From contig NZ_JAHVDV010000010.1 in NCBI RefSeq assembly GCF_051486985.1, forward strand, positions 71,425-135,424: a DNA stretch of 64,000 nt, in the 5' to 3' direction. This DNA is from CBFFRJ01 sp051486985. GTDB lineage: Bacteria; Pseudomonadota; Gammaproteobacteria; Enterobacterales; Enterobacteriaceae. Shown here piece after piece: positions 16,863 through 26,893 of the stretch. Under the pieces are notes generated by a model. That model did not search any database, had not been told where the DNA came from, and worked only from the letters and a program-made list of their open reading frames with translations. Every line of letters starts with the position of its first letter. The stretch's first letter is position 1. The position numbers and the translations under genes were made by a program.

Positions 16863-17063
16863 GGGTGTATCCTTATTATTAGAGAAGGGGCAATGCCCCG
16901 TTTTTCAGGTGACACTCTATTCACAAAACTGCGGGATGAATAGCGCAATATATCGAATCCTCTGTTCGAATTTCTTGAACAAGAAATGCAACAATGCGTT
17001 GTGCTATTCTACGCCCAATCCAATTAAGAGAAGTTTTCCGGCAGTGCTCTGCCCGATAAGATT

Positions 17064-20000
17064 ATGACAGAACAACAGAAACTGGCCCTCACCGATCTTC
17101 ATCGTCAGCTTGAACTGCTGATGCTGCGTGACAGGCAGCGCTTCGCCCGCCGTCTGCACGGGGTGAAGAAGGTTAAAAATCCTGAATCACAACAGGCTGT
17201 TTTCCAGACGATGATGCGCGAGATGGGCGAAGCGGCGCAAAAGGTGCAGCTACGCGAAGCGTCGCGTCCTGCGATTACCTACCCCGAAAACCTGCCGGTA
17301 AGTCAGAAAAAACAGGCGATTCTTGAGGCGGTTCGCGATAATCAGGTCGTGATCGTTGCGGGTGAAACCGGCTCCGGTAAGACCACCCAGTTGCCAAAAA
17401 TCTGTATGGAGCTCGGGCGCGGGGTCAGAGGGCTGATTGGTCATACTCAGCCGCGTCGTCTGGCGGCGCGCACTGTGGCTAACCGTATTGCGGAAGAGCT
17501 GCAAACGGAGCCGGGCGGCTGTATTGGTTATAAAGTGCGCTTTAGCGATCACGTCGGTGACAACACGCTGGTCAAGCTGATGACCGACGGTATTCTGCTG
17601 GCAGAAATTCAGCAGGACAGGCTGCTGATGCAGTACGACACCATCATTATTGATGAAGCGCACGAGCGTAGCCTGAACATTGATTTCCTGCTCGGCTACC
17701 TGAAAGAACTCCTGCCGCGCCGCCCGGACCTGAAAATCATTATTACCTCAGCGACCATCGACCCGGAACGTTTCTCAACGCATTTTAATAACGCCCCGAT
17801 TATTGAAGTCTCTGGCCGGACGTATCCGGTAGAGGTGCGGTATCGCCCGATTGTTGAAGAGGCAGAGGATACCGAGCGCGACCAGCTGCAGGCCATTTTT
17901 GATGCGGTCGACGAACTCGGCCGCGAAGCGCCGGGTGACATCCTGATTTTCATGAGCGGCGAGCGTGAAATTCGCGATACCGCAGATGCGCTGAACAAAC
18001 TAAATTTGCGCCACACCGAAGTGCTGCCACTGTATGCGCGTCTCTCGAACAGCGAGCAGAACCGCGTGTTCCAGTCCCACAGCGGGCGGCGCATTGTGCT
18101 GGCGACCAACGTCGCCGAAACCTCCCTGACGGTGCCGGGCATTAAATATGTCATTGATCCCGGGACCGCGCGTATCAGTCGCTACAGCTACCGCACTAAA
18201 GTGCAGCGACTGCCGATTGAGCCGGTTTCTCAGGCCTCGGCCAACCAGCGTAAAGGGCGCTGTGGTCGTGTTTCTGAAGGGATCTGTATTCGTCTCTACT
18301 CCGAAGATGATTTCCTCTCGCGCCCGGAATTTACCGACCCGGAAATTCTGCGTACCAACCTGGCCTCGGTTATCCTGCAGATGACCGCACTGGATTTGGG
18401 CGATATTGGCGCCTTTCCCTTCGTCGAGGCGCCGGATAAACGCAACATTCAGGATGGGGTGCGTCTGCTCGAAGAGTTGGGCGCAATCACCACCGATGAA
18501 CAGCACACGGCATATAAACTGACGACTCAGGGCCGTCAGCTGAGCCAGCTGCCGGTCGATCCGCGTCTGGCGCGGATGGTACTGGAAGCGCAGAAACACG
18601 GCTGCGTGCGTGAAGCGATGATCATCACTTCCGCGCTCTCGATTCAGGACCCGCGTGAACGACCGATGGATAAACAGCAGGCGTCCGATGAGAAGCACCG
18701 CCGCTTCCATGATAAAGAGTCGGACTTCCTGGCCTTTGTTAACCTGTGGAATTATCTCGGCGAACAGCAAAAAGCGCTCTCCTCAAATGCGTTCCGTCGC
18801 CAGTGTCGCGTGGACTATCTGAACTATCTGCGGGTGCGCGAATGGCAGGATATTTACACCCAGTTACGCCAGGTCGTAAAAGAGTTGGGTATCCCGGTGA
18901 ACAGCGAACCTGCGCAGTACCGTGAAATTCATATCTCTCTGCTGACCGGACTGCTGTCGCATATCGGGATGAAAGACACTGACAAGCAGGAGTTTACCGG
19001 CGCACGCAACGCCCGATTCTCCATTTTTCCAGGGTCCGGGTTGTTCAAAAAGCCGCCAAAATGGGCAATTGTTGCGGAACTGGTGGAAACCAGCCGTCTG
19101 TGGGGGCGCATCGCCGCCCGTATCGACCCGGAATGGGTCGAGCCGGTGGCGCAACACCTGATCAAACGCTCCTACAGTGAACCCCACTGGGAACGCTCGC
19201 AGGGGGCGGTGATGGCGACGGAAAAAGTCACGGTGTATGGTCTGCCGATAGTGGCTGCCCGCAGCGTGAACTACAGCCAGATCGATCCGGCGCTGTGCCG
19301 CGAGTTGTTTATCCGCCATGCGCTGGTGGAGGGTGACTGGCAGACGCGTCACGCCTTCTTCCGTGACAACCTCAAGCTGCGGGCGGAAGTGGAAGAGCTG
19401 GAGCATAAATCCCGCCGTCGCGACATTCTGGTTGACGATGAGACGCTGTTTGAGTTTTACGACCAGCGCATCAGTCACGACGTTATTTCTGCCCGGCATT
19501 TCGACAGCTGGTGGAAAACCGTCAGTCGCGAGACGCCCGATCTGCTCAACTTTGAAAAGAGCATGCTCATCAAAGAGGGCGCAGAGAAGATAAGCAAACT
19601 GGACTACCCGAACTTCTGGCATCAGGGCAATCTCAAGCTGCGCCTGAGCTACCAGTTTGAGCCGGGTACTGACGCAGACGGCGTGACGGTCCATATTCCG
19701 TTGCCGCTGCTCAACCAGGTGGAAGACACCGGGTTTGAGTGGCAAATTCCTGGGCTGCGCCGTGAGCTGGTTATCGCGTTAATCAAATCGCTGCCTAAAC
19801 CGGTGCGGCGAAACTTTGTTCCTGCGCCAAACTATGCCGAAGCCTTTTTAGGACGCGTGACACCCCTTGAACTGCCGCTGCTCGATTCACTCGAACGCGA
19901 ACTGCGGCGCATGACCGGCAATACCATTGACCGTGAAGAGTGGCACTGGGATCAGGTGCCCGATCACCTGAAAATGTCGTTTCGCGTGGTGGATGACAAG

Positions 20001-20966
20001 AACAGGAAACTTCAGGAAGGTCGCGATCTGACCGCACTGAAAGAGGCGCTGAAAGGCAAAGTTCAGGAAACGCTCTCGGCGGTAGCCGATGATGGCATTG
20101 AACAGAGCGGGCTGCATATCTGGAGCTTTGGCACCCTGGCAGAGAGTTACGAACAGAAGCGGGGCAATTATAAGGTTAAGGCCTGGCCTGCGCTGGTGGA
20201 TGAGCGCGACAGTGTCGCCATTAAATTATTTGATAATCCGCTTGAGCAGCAGCAGGCGATGTGGCGGGGGTTACGCCGTTTACTGCTGCTCAATATTCCT
20301 TCGCCGGTGAAATATCTGCATGAGAAGCTGCCCAACAAAGCCAAGCTGGGACTCTACTTTAACCCCTATGGCAAGGTGCTGGATCTTATCGATGACTGTA
20401 TCTCCTGCGGTGTCGATAAGCTCATCAGTGACGCAGGCGGTCCGGTATGGACGGAAGAAGCTTTTACCGCGCTGCATGAAAAAGTGCGTGCCGAACTGAA
20501 CGAAACCGTGGTTGAGATTGCAAAACAGGTCGAGCAGATCCTGACGGCGGTGTTCAACATTAATAAACGGCTGAAAGGGCGCGTGGACATGACGATGGCA
20601 CTGGGGCTGTCAGACATTAAAGCGCAAATGGCAGGGCTGGTTTACTGTGGCTTCGTCACCGGCAACGGTTTCCGTCGTCTCGATGACACGCTGCGCTATT
20701 TACAGGCCATTGAAAAACGTCTGGAAAAAATGGCGGTCGACCCCCATCGCGACAGAGCACAGATGTTGAGGGTGGAGCAGGTGCAGCAGGCCTGGCAGCA
20801 GTGGTTACATAAACTGCCACCGGCGCGACGTGACGATGACGATGTGAAAGCGGTTCGCTGGATGATTGAAGAGCTGCGCGTCAGCCTTTTTGCCCAGCAG
20901 CTGGGCACGCCCTTCCCGGTATCCGATAAGCGCGTCATGCAGGCGATGGAGCAGATCACTGCCTGA
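17064..20966 (+). CDS. hrpA: ATP-dependent RNA helicase HrpA
   Basis: The DEAH-box helicase has 1300 residues, the E. coli HrpA length. The P-loop is GETGSGKTT (100-108), the DEAH box is at 197-200, and SAT and the motif VI region NQRKGRCGR are intact. The RecA-like core is followed by the HA2 and OB domains and a long HrpA-specific C-terminal region. HrpA acts in mRNA processing and rescues stalled ribosomes on mRNA (family knowledge). No defects were seen. Confidence 0.98.
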   Translation: MTEQQKLALTDLHRQLELLMLRDRQRFARRLHGVKKVKNPESQQAVFQTMMREMGEAAQKVQLREASRPAITYPENLPVSQKKQAILEAVRDNQVVIVAGETGSGKTTQLPKICMELGRGVRGLIGHTQPRRLAARTVANRIAEELQTEPGGCIGYKVRFSDHVGDNTLVKLMTDGILLAEIQQDRLLMQYDTIIIDEAHERSLNIDFLLGYLKELLPRRPDLKIIITSATIDPERFSTHFNNAPIIEVSGRTYPVEVRYRPIVEEAEDTERDQLQAIFDAVDELGREAPGDILIFMSGEREIRDTADALNKLNLRHTEVLPLYARLSNSEQNRVFQSHSGRRIVLATNVAETSLTVPGIKYVIDPGTARISRYSYRTKVQRLPIEPVSQASANQRKGRCGRVSEGICIRLYSEDDFLSRPEFTDPEILRTNLASVILQMTALDLGDIGAFPFVEAPDKRNIQDGVRLLEELGAITTDEQHTAYKLTTQGRQLSQLPVDPRLARMVLEAQKHGCVREAMIITSALSIQDPRERPMDKQQASDEKHRRFHDKESDFLAFVNLWNYLGEQQKALSSNAFRRQCRVDYLNYLRVREWQDIYTQLRQVVKELGIPVNSEPAQYREIHISLLTGLLSHIGMKDTDKQEFTGARNARFSIFPGSGLFKKPPKWAIVAELVETSRLWGRIAARIDPEWVEPVAQHLIKRSYSEPHWERSQGAVMATEKVTVYGLPIVAARSVNYSQIDPALCRELFIRHALVEGDWQTRHAFFRDNLKLRAEVEELEHKSRRRDILVDDETLFEFYDQRISHDVISARHFDSWWKTVSRETPDLLNFEKSMLIKEGAEKISKLDYPNFWHQGNLKLRLSYQFEPGTDADGVTVHIPLPLLNQVEDTGFEWQIPGLRRELVIALIKSLPKPVRRNFVPAPNYAEAFLGRVTPLELPLLDSLERELRRMTGNTIDREEWHWDQVPDHLKMSFRVVDDKNRKLQEGRDLTALKEALKGKVQETLSAVADDGIEQSGLHIWSFGTLAESYEQKRGNYKVKAWPALVDERDSVAIKLFDNPLEQQQAMWRGLRRLLLLNIPSPVKYLHEKLPNKAKLGLYFNPYGKVLDLIDDCISCGVDKLISDAGGPVWTEEAFTALHEKVRAELNETVVEIAKQVEQILTAVFNINKRLKGRVDMTMALGLSDIKAQMAGLVYCGFVTGNGFRRLDDTLRYLQAIEKRLEKMAVDPHRDRAQMLRVEQVQQAWQQWLHKLPPARRDDDDVKAVRWMIEELRVSLFAQQLGTPFPVSDKRVMQAMEQITA

Positions 20967-21027
20967 GACGTTCTGCCGGGCGGAGCAGCGTGAGCCGCCC
21001 GGCAGAGTATTCTATTTGCAGCAGTGG

Positions 21028-22479
21028 TTAATGGACGTCCTCTTTGCGGGTAAGTTTTCCCCTCAGGGGGTTATCAGCATCTTCCTTGTCTCTCGTTCTC
21101 TGGCCGGACGCTGACCAGCCGCCTCCCAGCGCTTTATACAAATCGATTTGCGCCAGTAACAGATTGCGCTTCACTTCCACCACGCTCAGTTGTGCCGAGA
21201 AGAGCGTGCGGCGGGCATCCAGTTCATCAATATAGGAGGAGTAACCATTACGGTAGCGCTTTTGTGCGATGCGCAACGTCTCCTGAGCCACCCCGACCTG
21301 CGCCTGCAGTTCATCGAGTTGCTCCTGCAAACGGATGATAGCGTCCAGACTGTCATTCACCTCTTTGAAGGCGTTTCTGACCGTTTTCTCATAAGAATAG
21401 AGCGCCTGGTTACGTTGTGACGTTGTCACGTCAACCTGCGCGTTCAGCGCCTGACGATTAAGCAACGGCGCAAGTATGCTGCCGCCAATGCTCCATAGCT
21501 GCAGGGGGTTGTCGAGCAAACCCGGCAGGGTGCGATCCTGGATATTGCCCGTTGCGGTGAGATTGAGCGACGGTAACAGACTGGCGCGGGCAGAGGAGAG
21601 TGTCGCGTCGGCGGCGATCAGTTGCTGTTCTGCCTGGGTAATATCGGGGCGGCGATTAAGCAGTGAGGAGGGCAGCGAAGCCGGCAGCGTAAGCGGTGTG
21701 AGCGTATCCAGCCCTCCCGTGCGGGTAATCGCACCCGGATTGGCCCCCAGCAGCAGACTCAGCGCATTTTCCTGTTGGCTAATCTGATGACGTAACCCTG
21801 GGATCTGGGCGCGGGTGGCACGCACTTCGGAATCCGATTGCATCAGTTCAAGGCGGGAACTGTATCCCGTCTCAAACTGCCGCCGCGCCAGTTTGAGAGC
21901 CTCTTCCCGTGCCTGGAGCGTTGATTGCGTCACTTTTAACCGATCGTCCAGCGACAACAGCGTGATGTATCCTGAGGCAACGGATGAGGCCACGGTGAGA
22001 TCAGCGGCAGCGGCAGCCGCTTTTTGCGCAGCTAACGAGGCCCGCGCGGCGTCGGCGCTGCTGCGGTTTACCCCCCAGATATCCACGTCATAGCTGGCCG
22101 TCAGGCTGCCCTTATAGAGTGAACTGTACACCGGAAGACCCGTGGCAGCAGAGGACGAGCGGGCGCGCGTTGCGTTTAGCCCGGCATCCAGCGACGGGAG
22201 CAGGCTGCCTTCTGCGCCGTAGACCCGGGCCTGATACTCATTGACACGCTCACGGGCGATGAGAACATCGCTGTTGGCACTTAGCGCCTGATCCACCCGG
22301 GCATTCAGCGCGGGGTCATTAAAACGGTGCCACCAGGCTTTATCCACACTGCCGGTCGGCCCGGAGGCCGAGCGCCAGGCGGCTGGGATCTGTAATGAGG
22401 GTGTGGCAGGTTTAACGTTAACCGACTGACAACCCGACAGCGCCAGACACAGGGCGATGAGAGTGGGGCGAAAGATCAT
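21028..22479 (-). CDS. Outer-membrane factor lipoprotein of a tripartite efflux pump
   Basis: This 483-residue NodT/OprM-type outer-membrane channel has a signal peptide and lipobox (LSGCQS), two outer-membrane efflux domains and alanine/glutamine-rich helices. It is the last gene of a marR-emrB-emrA-OMF operon; its start overlaps the adaptor stop by four bases (ATGA). The C-terminus (GGGWSASGQRTRDKEDADNP) runs into a charged tail. A dedicated lipoprotein channel means this pump need not use TolC. The organisation resembles EmrAB-OMF sets of other enterobacteria. Confidence 0.92.
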   Translation of the reverse strand: MIFRPTLIALCLALSGCQSVNVKPATPSLQIPAAWRSASGPTGSVDKAWWHRFNDPALNARVDQALSANSDVLIARERVNEYQARVYGAEGSLLPSLDAGLNATRARSSSAATGLPVYSSLYKGSLTASYDVDIWGVNRSSADAARASLAAQKAAAAAADLTVASSVASGYITLLSLDDRLKVTQSTLQAREEALKLARRQFETGYSSRLELMQSDSEVRATRAQIPGLRHQISQQENALSLLLGANPGAITRTGGLDTLTPLTLPASLPSSLLNRRPDITQAEQQLIAADATLSSARASLLPSLNLTATGNIQDRTLPGLLDNPLQLWSIGGSILAPLLNRQALNAQVDVTTSQRNQALYSYEKTVRNAFKEVNDSLDAIIRLQEQLDELQAQVGVAQETLRIAQKRYRNGYSSYIDELDARRTLFSAQLSVVEVKRNLLLAQIDLYKALGGGWSASGQRTRDKEDADNPLRGKLTRKEDVH

Positions 22480-23558
22480 GGCCGGGTCTCCCGGGTGTCA
22501 ATATTAACCTGCACTGACATCCCCGGCCGCAGACGGGCAATGTCCTCCGCTTTCCCCTCCACCTCAATACGCACCGGAATGCGCTGGGCGATTTTAACGA
22601 AGTTGCCGGTCGCGTTGTCCGGTGTGATGGCACTGAACTCCACACCGGTTGCTGGCGAAATGCTTTGTACGCGTCCCTGGAATGCTTTGCCATCGAGCGC
22701 ATCGACGGTAAAGCGCACCGGCTGACCAATGCGCAGATTCGCCAACTGCGTCTCTTTAATATTCGCGATGACCCAATGTTGCGCGGGCACCAGTGAGGTC
22801 AGGTGAGTCCCGGCGGAAACATACGCCCCAAGCCGGACGCTAATCTGCCCCAACTGGCCGTCACGCGGGGCGAGGATGCGCGTATTTTGTAAGTCTATCT
22901 CCGCCAGTTCCAGCGCCGCCTTCGCGCTTTGCACATCGGCCTGTAACGACGCACGGTTCACAATAACGGTTTGCAAATCCTGTTTTGACATCTCCAGGGT
23001 CGCCTGCGCCTGGGCGATGCTGGCGCTCCCCTGCGCGGCGGTCGCCAGCGCGGCATCTCGTTCACGCACCGAGAGAGAGCCGTCAGACGCCAGCGCTTTC
23101 ACTCGTTTTAAATCTGCCTGCGACTGCTGACTCAGCGCTCTGGCGCTCGCCAGAGCCGCCTCATTACGCTTAATTACGGCCTCTGCGCTTTTGCGCTGCT
23201 GAATATTGTTATTGAGCGCCGCGACTTTCATCGCCAGCTGTGCCTGCGCCTGGTGCACTTTCTGACGATAGATCCGGTCATCAATCTGCATGATCAGATC
23301 GCCTTTCTTTACCTGGGCAAAATCCTGCACCGGCACCTCAGTGATATAGCCGTTGACCTGAGGACTGATAAAGGTCGTCAGCCCGCGCACATAGGCGTTA
23401 TCGGTAAACTGGGTGTGACGGGTAAAGGGCGGCAACTGCCAGGCGAAAAGAATGACCAGAACCCCGACGATACCGATCGCGGCCGCGGCAAAAATCGACA
23501 CAATGCGCAGGTTACTGCGGGTAGTGGCCCGCTCTTTAGCGGCGTCCTGCTGACTCAT
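22476..23558 (-). CDS. EmrA/HlyD-family periplasmic adaptor
   Basis: This 360-residue membrane-fusion protein has one N-terminal membrane helix (about 22-42), a split lipoyl domain (QVNGYITEVPVQDFAQVKKGD and APRDGQLGQISVRLG), a long alanine/glutamine-rich helical hairpin and a beta-barrel end. It links the DHA2 transporter to the outer-membrane factor. It lies 28 bases after the transporter gene. It is most like EmrA/FarA adaptors. Confidence 0.93.
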   Translation of the reverse strand: MSQQDAAKERATTRSNLRIVSIFAAAAIGIVGVLVILFAWQLPPFTRHTQFTDNAYVRGLTTFISPQVNGYITEVPVQDFAQVKKGDLIMQIDDRIYRQKVHQAQAQLAMKVAALNNNIQQRKSAEAVIKRNEAALASARALSQQSQADLKRVKALASDGSLSVRERDAALATAAQGSASIAQAQATLEMSKQDLQTVIVNRASLQADVQSAKAALELAEIDLQNTRILAPRDGQLGQISVRLGAYVSAGTHLTSLVPAQHWVIANIKETQLANLRIGQPVRFTVDALDGKAFQGRVQSISPATGVEFSAITPDNATGNFVKIAQRIPVRIEVEGKAEDIARLRPGMSVQVNIDTRETRP

Positions 23559-23586
23559 ATTTGCTCCAGTAAAAATGTCACGCGTG

Positions 23587-25239
23587 TTACTTCGTTCCTG
23601 TTGCCCGACGCAGAGCGATGCGTGCGGTAATGCGTAAACGCAGCAATCGCCAGAGGATCCATACCAGGGTGGCGGCGGCCACCGAGGCGGTTAAAAGGTA
23701 AGTATCGTTGTAAGCCAGAATATTCGCTTCCAGTGTGCTGACACTTTGCAACTGAAGGACCGCCTGGGTAGCGAGCAGCGCCGTGTCGCCAGTCATGTGC
23801 TGGTAGAGCTGGGTATAGGCCTGCAATCGTTCAGTGACAGCGGGATCCAGTGTGGTCAGCTGTTCGGCCAGCAGTGCCGAGTGGTATTTCTCCCGCCAGG
23901 TCTGGAAGGTTCCGAGAATGGCCGAACCTAACAGGCCGCCAATATTCTGGCTCATCCCAAATAGCACCGAAAAACTCACCAGGTTGCGGGGATCGGCAAC
24001 CACGCCGCCAATGCCTGCCAGCATCGCTGGCGCAAGGAAGAAGGCGCTGCCAAAGCCCAGCAGGAACTGGCTTATCATTAGCTGATCGGGGCGGGTGAGA
24101 CTGGTGGAGTGGCTGTCCATCAGGGAAGCCACGATCATCAGCATCAGGGCGGTGACAATGGGCCAGGCCAGCCGCTGGGGTTTAATCGTCAGACAGCTGG
24201 CGATGATTCCTGAGACGATGCCCGCCAGGATAGACCAGGCCAGATGGCTCATCTGTTCATTCTGCAAACCAACGTACTGTAGCCAGCCGTACACGCCAGT
24301 GTTTTGCTCCGCAAGCACAATGCGGATAAGCAGCATGATAAGCCCCAGGCGCAAAATGCTGCCGCTGGACAACCAGCGGGTGTTCAGCAAAGGGTTACTC
24401 CGGTTGTGCTCAAACACCATTGCGCTCACGATAAGCACGACAGCCAGTGCCAGCGACCAGCCAATCCACAGGGCTTCAAACCACCAGTAAAGCCGACCGA
24501 ATGAGAGCACCGCACACAGAAGCGCCATGCCGGGGGCCAGTAAAAAGAAGGTAATAAAGTCTTTTTTCTCAAACACTTTTTTACGATCCCCTGGCGGTAA
24601 TTTCAGTAACACCACGCAGGCGAGGGAGATGAGGGCCAGCCCAAGTTCAAAGAAGTAAAGGCCGCGCCACTCGTCCATCTGCAATAACTCGGTGGAGAAG
24701 AGGCGGGCGATGGGGATAGCCAGCGATGACCCCGTTATCCCGATGGTCAGCGCTTTGAGGCGATGTCGTGCCGGCCACGCCTGAATCTGATAATAAATCC
24801 CCAGCGAACTGAGCGCGGCGGCCACCATGCCATGCGCCGCGCGAACCAGTATGGCCGAGCTCAGATCGTTCACAAACAGGTGGAAAAAGGTCACCAGCAC
24901 ATAAAGCACCAGAAATCCTTCGGTAAACGCCCGCAGGCCAAACTGCTGGCGGAATTTAACCAACAATAAATTAATGGAAACGTTGGTCATCACATAAACC
25001 GCCGGTAGCCAGGCAATTTCCGTAGACCAGGCGGCGAAGGTGCCCTGCAGATTTTGCAGGTTCGCGGTGACCATCGCGTTTCCGAGCGCGCCGGTCATAC
25101 AGACCAGCAGGCCAACGATGCCGTACGCGATACGGCGGGGGGTACTGTGAAAAGGCGTAGAGGGGGACCCCAGCAGCATCGGTTTCTCATGGGGTGCCCA
25201 TTCACGCGGCGCGTAGGGATCGCTTTTCGGCAGGCGCAT
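23587..25239 (-). CDS. DHA2-family MFS multidrug transporter (EmrB-like)
   Basis: This 550-residue major facilitator with about 14 membrane helices belongs to the DHA2/EmrB drug:proton antiporter family. The N-terminal cytoplasmic segment (about 35 residues) is longer than in EmrB. It is translationally coupled to marR (stop and start share one base, TAATG). With the adaptor and outer-membrane factor it should export amphipathic compounds across both membranes. Substrates cannot be read from the sequence. Confidence 0.92.
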   Translation of the reverse strand: MRLPKSDPYAPREWAPHEKPMLLGSPSTPFHSTPRRIAYGIVGLLVCMTGALGNAMVTANLQNLQGTFAAWSTEIAWLPAVYVMTNVSINLLLVKFRQQFGLRAFTEGFLVLYVLVTFFHLFVNDLSSAILVRAAHGMVAAALSSLGIYYQIQAWPARHRLKALTIGITGSSLAIPIARLFSTELLQMDEWRGLYFFELGLALISLACVVLLKLPPGDRKKVFEKKDFITFFLLAPGMALLCAVLSFGRLYWWFEALWIGWSLALAVVLIVSAMVFEHNRSNPLLNTRWLSSGSILRLGLIMLLIRIVLAEQNTGVYGWLQYVGLQNEQMSHLAWSILAGIVSGIIASCLTIKPQRLAWPIVTALMLMIVASLMDSHSTSLTRPDQLMISQFLLGFGSAFFLAPAMLAGIGGVVADPRNLVSFSVLFGMSQNIGGLLGSAILGTFQTWREKYHSALLAEQLTTLDPAVTERLQAYTQLYQHMTGDTALLATQAVLQLQSVSTLEANILAYNDTYLLTASVAAATLVWILWRLLRLRITARIALRRATGTK

Positions 25240-25670
25240 TACTTCTTCTCGACCTCGCGCAGAAGCTTTTCAAGAACCCGACGTGTGTCTGCCTGCTCCT
25301 GGGGGGTAATGACGGAGAGTATTTCTTCCCGCAGCGTGTCCGCAACGGTTTTGACCTGATGGTACAACGCCATGCCTTGCCCGGTTGCCACCAGCAGACG
25401 TTTACGTTTGTCCTGCGCGGTCAGTACGCGCTCAACAAGCTGTTGTTCGACCAGACGATTAAGCAATGGCACCAGAGTGGCATTTTCGACGCCAAGCTCA
25501 CAGGCCAGCTCGCTCTGCGATAGCGGCGTGTCGTGACGGGCAATGGCCGACACCGCGACCCAGCTGGCCTGACTCATTCCCAACCCTTTCAGGCGACGGT
25601 CGACCGCCAGCCGCCAGTGGTGCGCGGTTAAATAGAGCAGATGAGAAAAGGTGAGTTCACGATTATCCAT
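25239..25670 (-). CDS. MarR-family repressor of the efflux operon
   Basis: The 143-residue winged-helix protein has the typical MarR layout: recognition region SQSELACELGVENATLVPLLNRL and a wing with the DKRKR motif. It is the first gene of the efflux operon. A perfect 14-bp palindrome (25689-25702) lies 19 bases upstream of the start and is the obvious site for autoregulation. The ligand is unknown. Confidence 0.93.
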   Translation of the reverse strand: MDNRELTFSHLLYLTAHHWRLAVDRRLKGLGMSQASWVAVSAIARHDTPLSQSELACELGVENATLVPLLNRLVEQQLVERVLTAQDKRKRLLVATGQGMALYHQVKTVADTLREEILSVITPQEQADTRRVLEKLLREVEKK

Positions 25671-25688
25671 TCATTATTCTGATAATTA

Positions 25689-25702
25689 GTTAGAGCTCTA
25701 AC
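25689..25702. promoter_or_regulatory. Palindromic MarR operator
   Basis: GTTAGAGCTCTAAC is a perfect palindrome just upstream of the marR-type gene, between it and ydcF. MarR proteins bind such sites as dimers and usually repress their own operon. Confidence 0.75.
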
Positions 25703-25896
25703 GAGTTTAGCGTCAGGCTGCGGAATAATACAAGTCGGGAAGAAGGCGCGTCGTTTGGCAGAACAGGCATGTCAGATAAGCGTTTTGAGGAGGAGTCCTC
25801 GGCATAAGCCGGTCAGCAGGGCATTTTCTGCCACTTTACGATGTAGTAGGGCTTAACTATGCTGTGAGCTTGCTTAAAACAAGGAGACCGCTGCCT

Positions 25897-26694
25897 ATGA
25901 TGAACTTCCTTGCGTTATCCGAAAAGACGCTTAACGCCGCCAACACCCTGGGTCAGTGGCTTGCGCAGAATGCATTTGAGGGCAAGCCAGAACCGGTGCA
26001 TGCAGAGGCGGTGATCCTCGCTGGCAATGCGGTGATCCCGGTCATTGATGCCGCCTGTGATATCGCCTCACGCCATAATATCCCGCTGATTATCAGCGGA
26101 GGCATCGGTCACTCCACCACTTTTCTTTACCATGCCGTGGCAAGCCATCCCAGGTACAACACAATCCAGACCACGGGGAAAGCCGAAGCGACGATTCTGG
26201 CCGAGATTGCCCGTCAGTACTGGTCTGTCCCCGCCCGCAACATTCTCATCGAAGACAGGTCATCGCACTGCGGGGAAAACGCACGTTTCAGCATCGATCT
26301 TATCTGCTCGCACGGTTTGAACCTCGCCAGCGTCTTGGTCATGCAGGATCCGACCATGCAGCGCCGGACTATGGCGACCTTTGCCCGTGCGAGTCAGGGT
26401 GTCGCCAGCGCCCCTCACTGGCTGAGTTATCCAGGGTTTACGCCCCAGCTGACGCAATCCGATAAGGGATTAACATTTACTCCTTTCACAAGTGGGTTAT
26501 GGCCGACAGAACGCTATCTCTCCTTACTCCTTGGCGAAGTGCCACGCCTGCGTGATGACGCACAGGGCTACGGCCCGAACGGGCAGGATTTCATTGTGCA
26601 TGTTGATGTACCTGACCACATCGAAGCCGCCTGGCAACTGATGCGCGACGATGAGGTTTTGCAGTCAGTTATCACTCCCCGCGCGCTGCGTTAA
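25897..26694 (+). CDS. ydcF: YdcF, DUF218 (ElyC/SanA-like) protein
   Basis: The 265-residue DUF218 protein is collinear with E. coli YdcF (AVILAGNAVIPVIDAACDIA, ISGGIGHSTTFLY, CGENARFS, QDPTMQRRTMATF, LWPTERYLSLL). YdcF is reported to bind S-adenosylmethionine; its role is unsettled. ATG 25897 is preferred because AAGGAG lies ten bases upstream; a second ATG follows directly. It precedes aldA, as in E. coli. Confidence 0.93.
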   Translation: MMNFLALSEKTLNAANTLGQWLAQNAFEGKPEPVHAEAVILAGNAVIPVIDAACDIASRHNIPLIISGGIGHSTTFLYHAVASHPRYNTIQTTGKAEATILAEIARQYWSVPARNILIEDRSSHCGENARFSIDLICSHGLNLASVLVMQDPTMQRRTMATFARASQGVASAPHWLSYPGFTPQLTQSDKGLTFTPFTSGLWPTERYLSLLLGEVPRLRDDAQGYGPNGQDFIVHVDVPDHIEAAWQLMRDDEVLQSVITPRALR

Positions 26695-26700
26695 GGCCAT

Positions 26701-26732
26701 GCCCGTTTGCGCTATGACAAACGCAAACGGGC
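26701..26732 (+). terminator. Long hairpin after ydcF
   Basis: Perfect 11-bp arms GCCCGTTTGCG and CGCAAACGGGC around a 10-base loop, starting seven bases after the ydcF stop. There is no T-run, so it may act as an mRNA 3'-stabilising stem rather than an intrinsic terminator. Confidence 0.55.
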
Positions 26733-26841
26733 AGGTGGCTGGCAGGCAATGTTATCTTTCTGTTGCCAGAATGCCTTTCTTTTATGATTTGACTCACAAA
26801 TTCCTGCTGTCACCCTGGGAAATACCCTGAACGCTTGTAAA

Positions 26842-26870
26842 TTTTTAACAACGAATTTACTTGTTAAAAA
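26842..26870. promoter_or_regulatory. Perfect 10-bp inverted repeat in the aldA leader
   Basis: TTTTTAACAA (26842-26851) and TTGTTAAAAA (26861-26870) flank nine bases, 23 bases before the aldA start. Too AT-rich for a stable RNA stem, it looks more like a protein-binding site. Confidence 0.55.
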
Positions 26871-26893
26871 CAATGTTATTACAGGAGCAGTTC

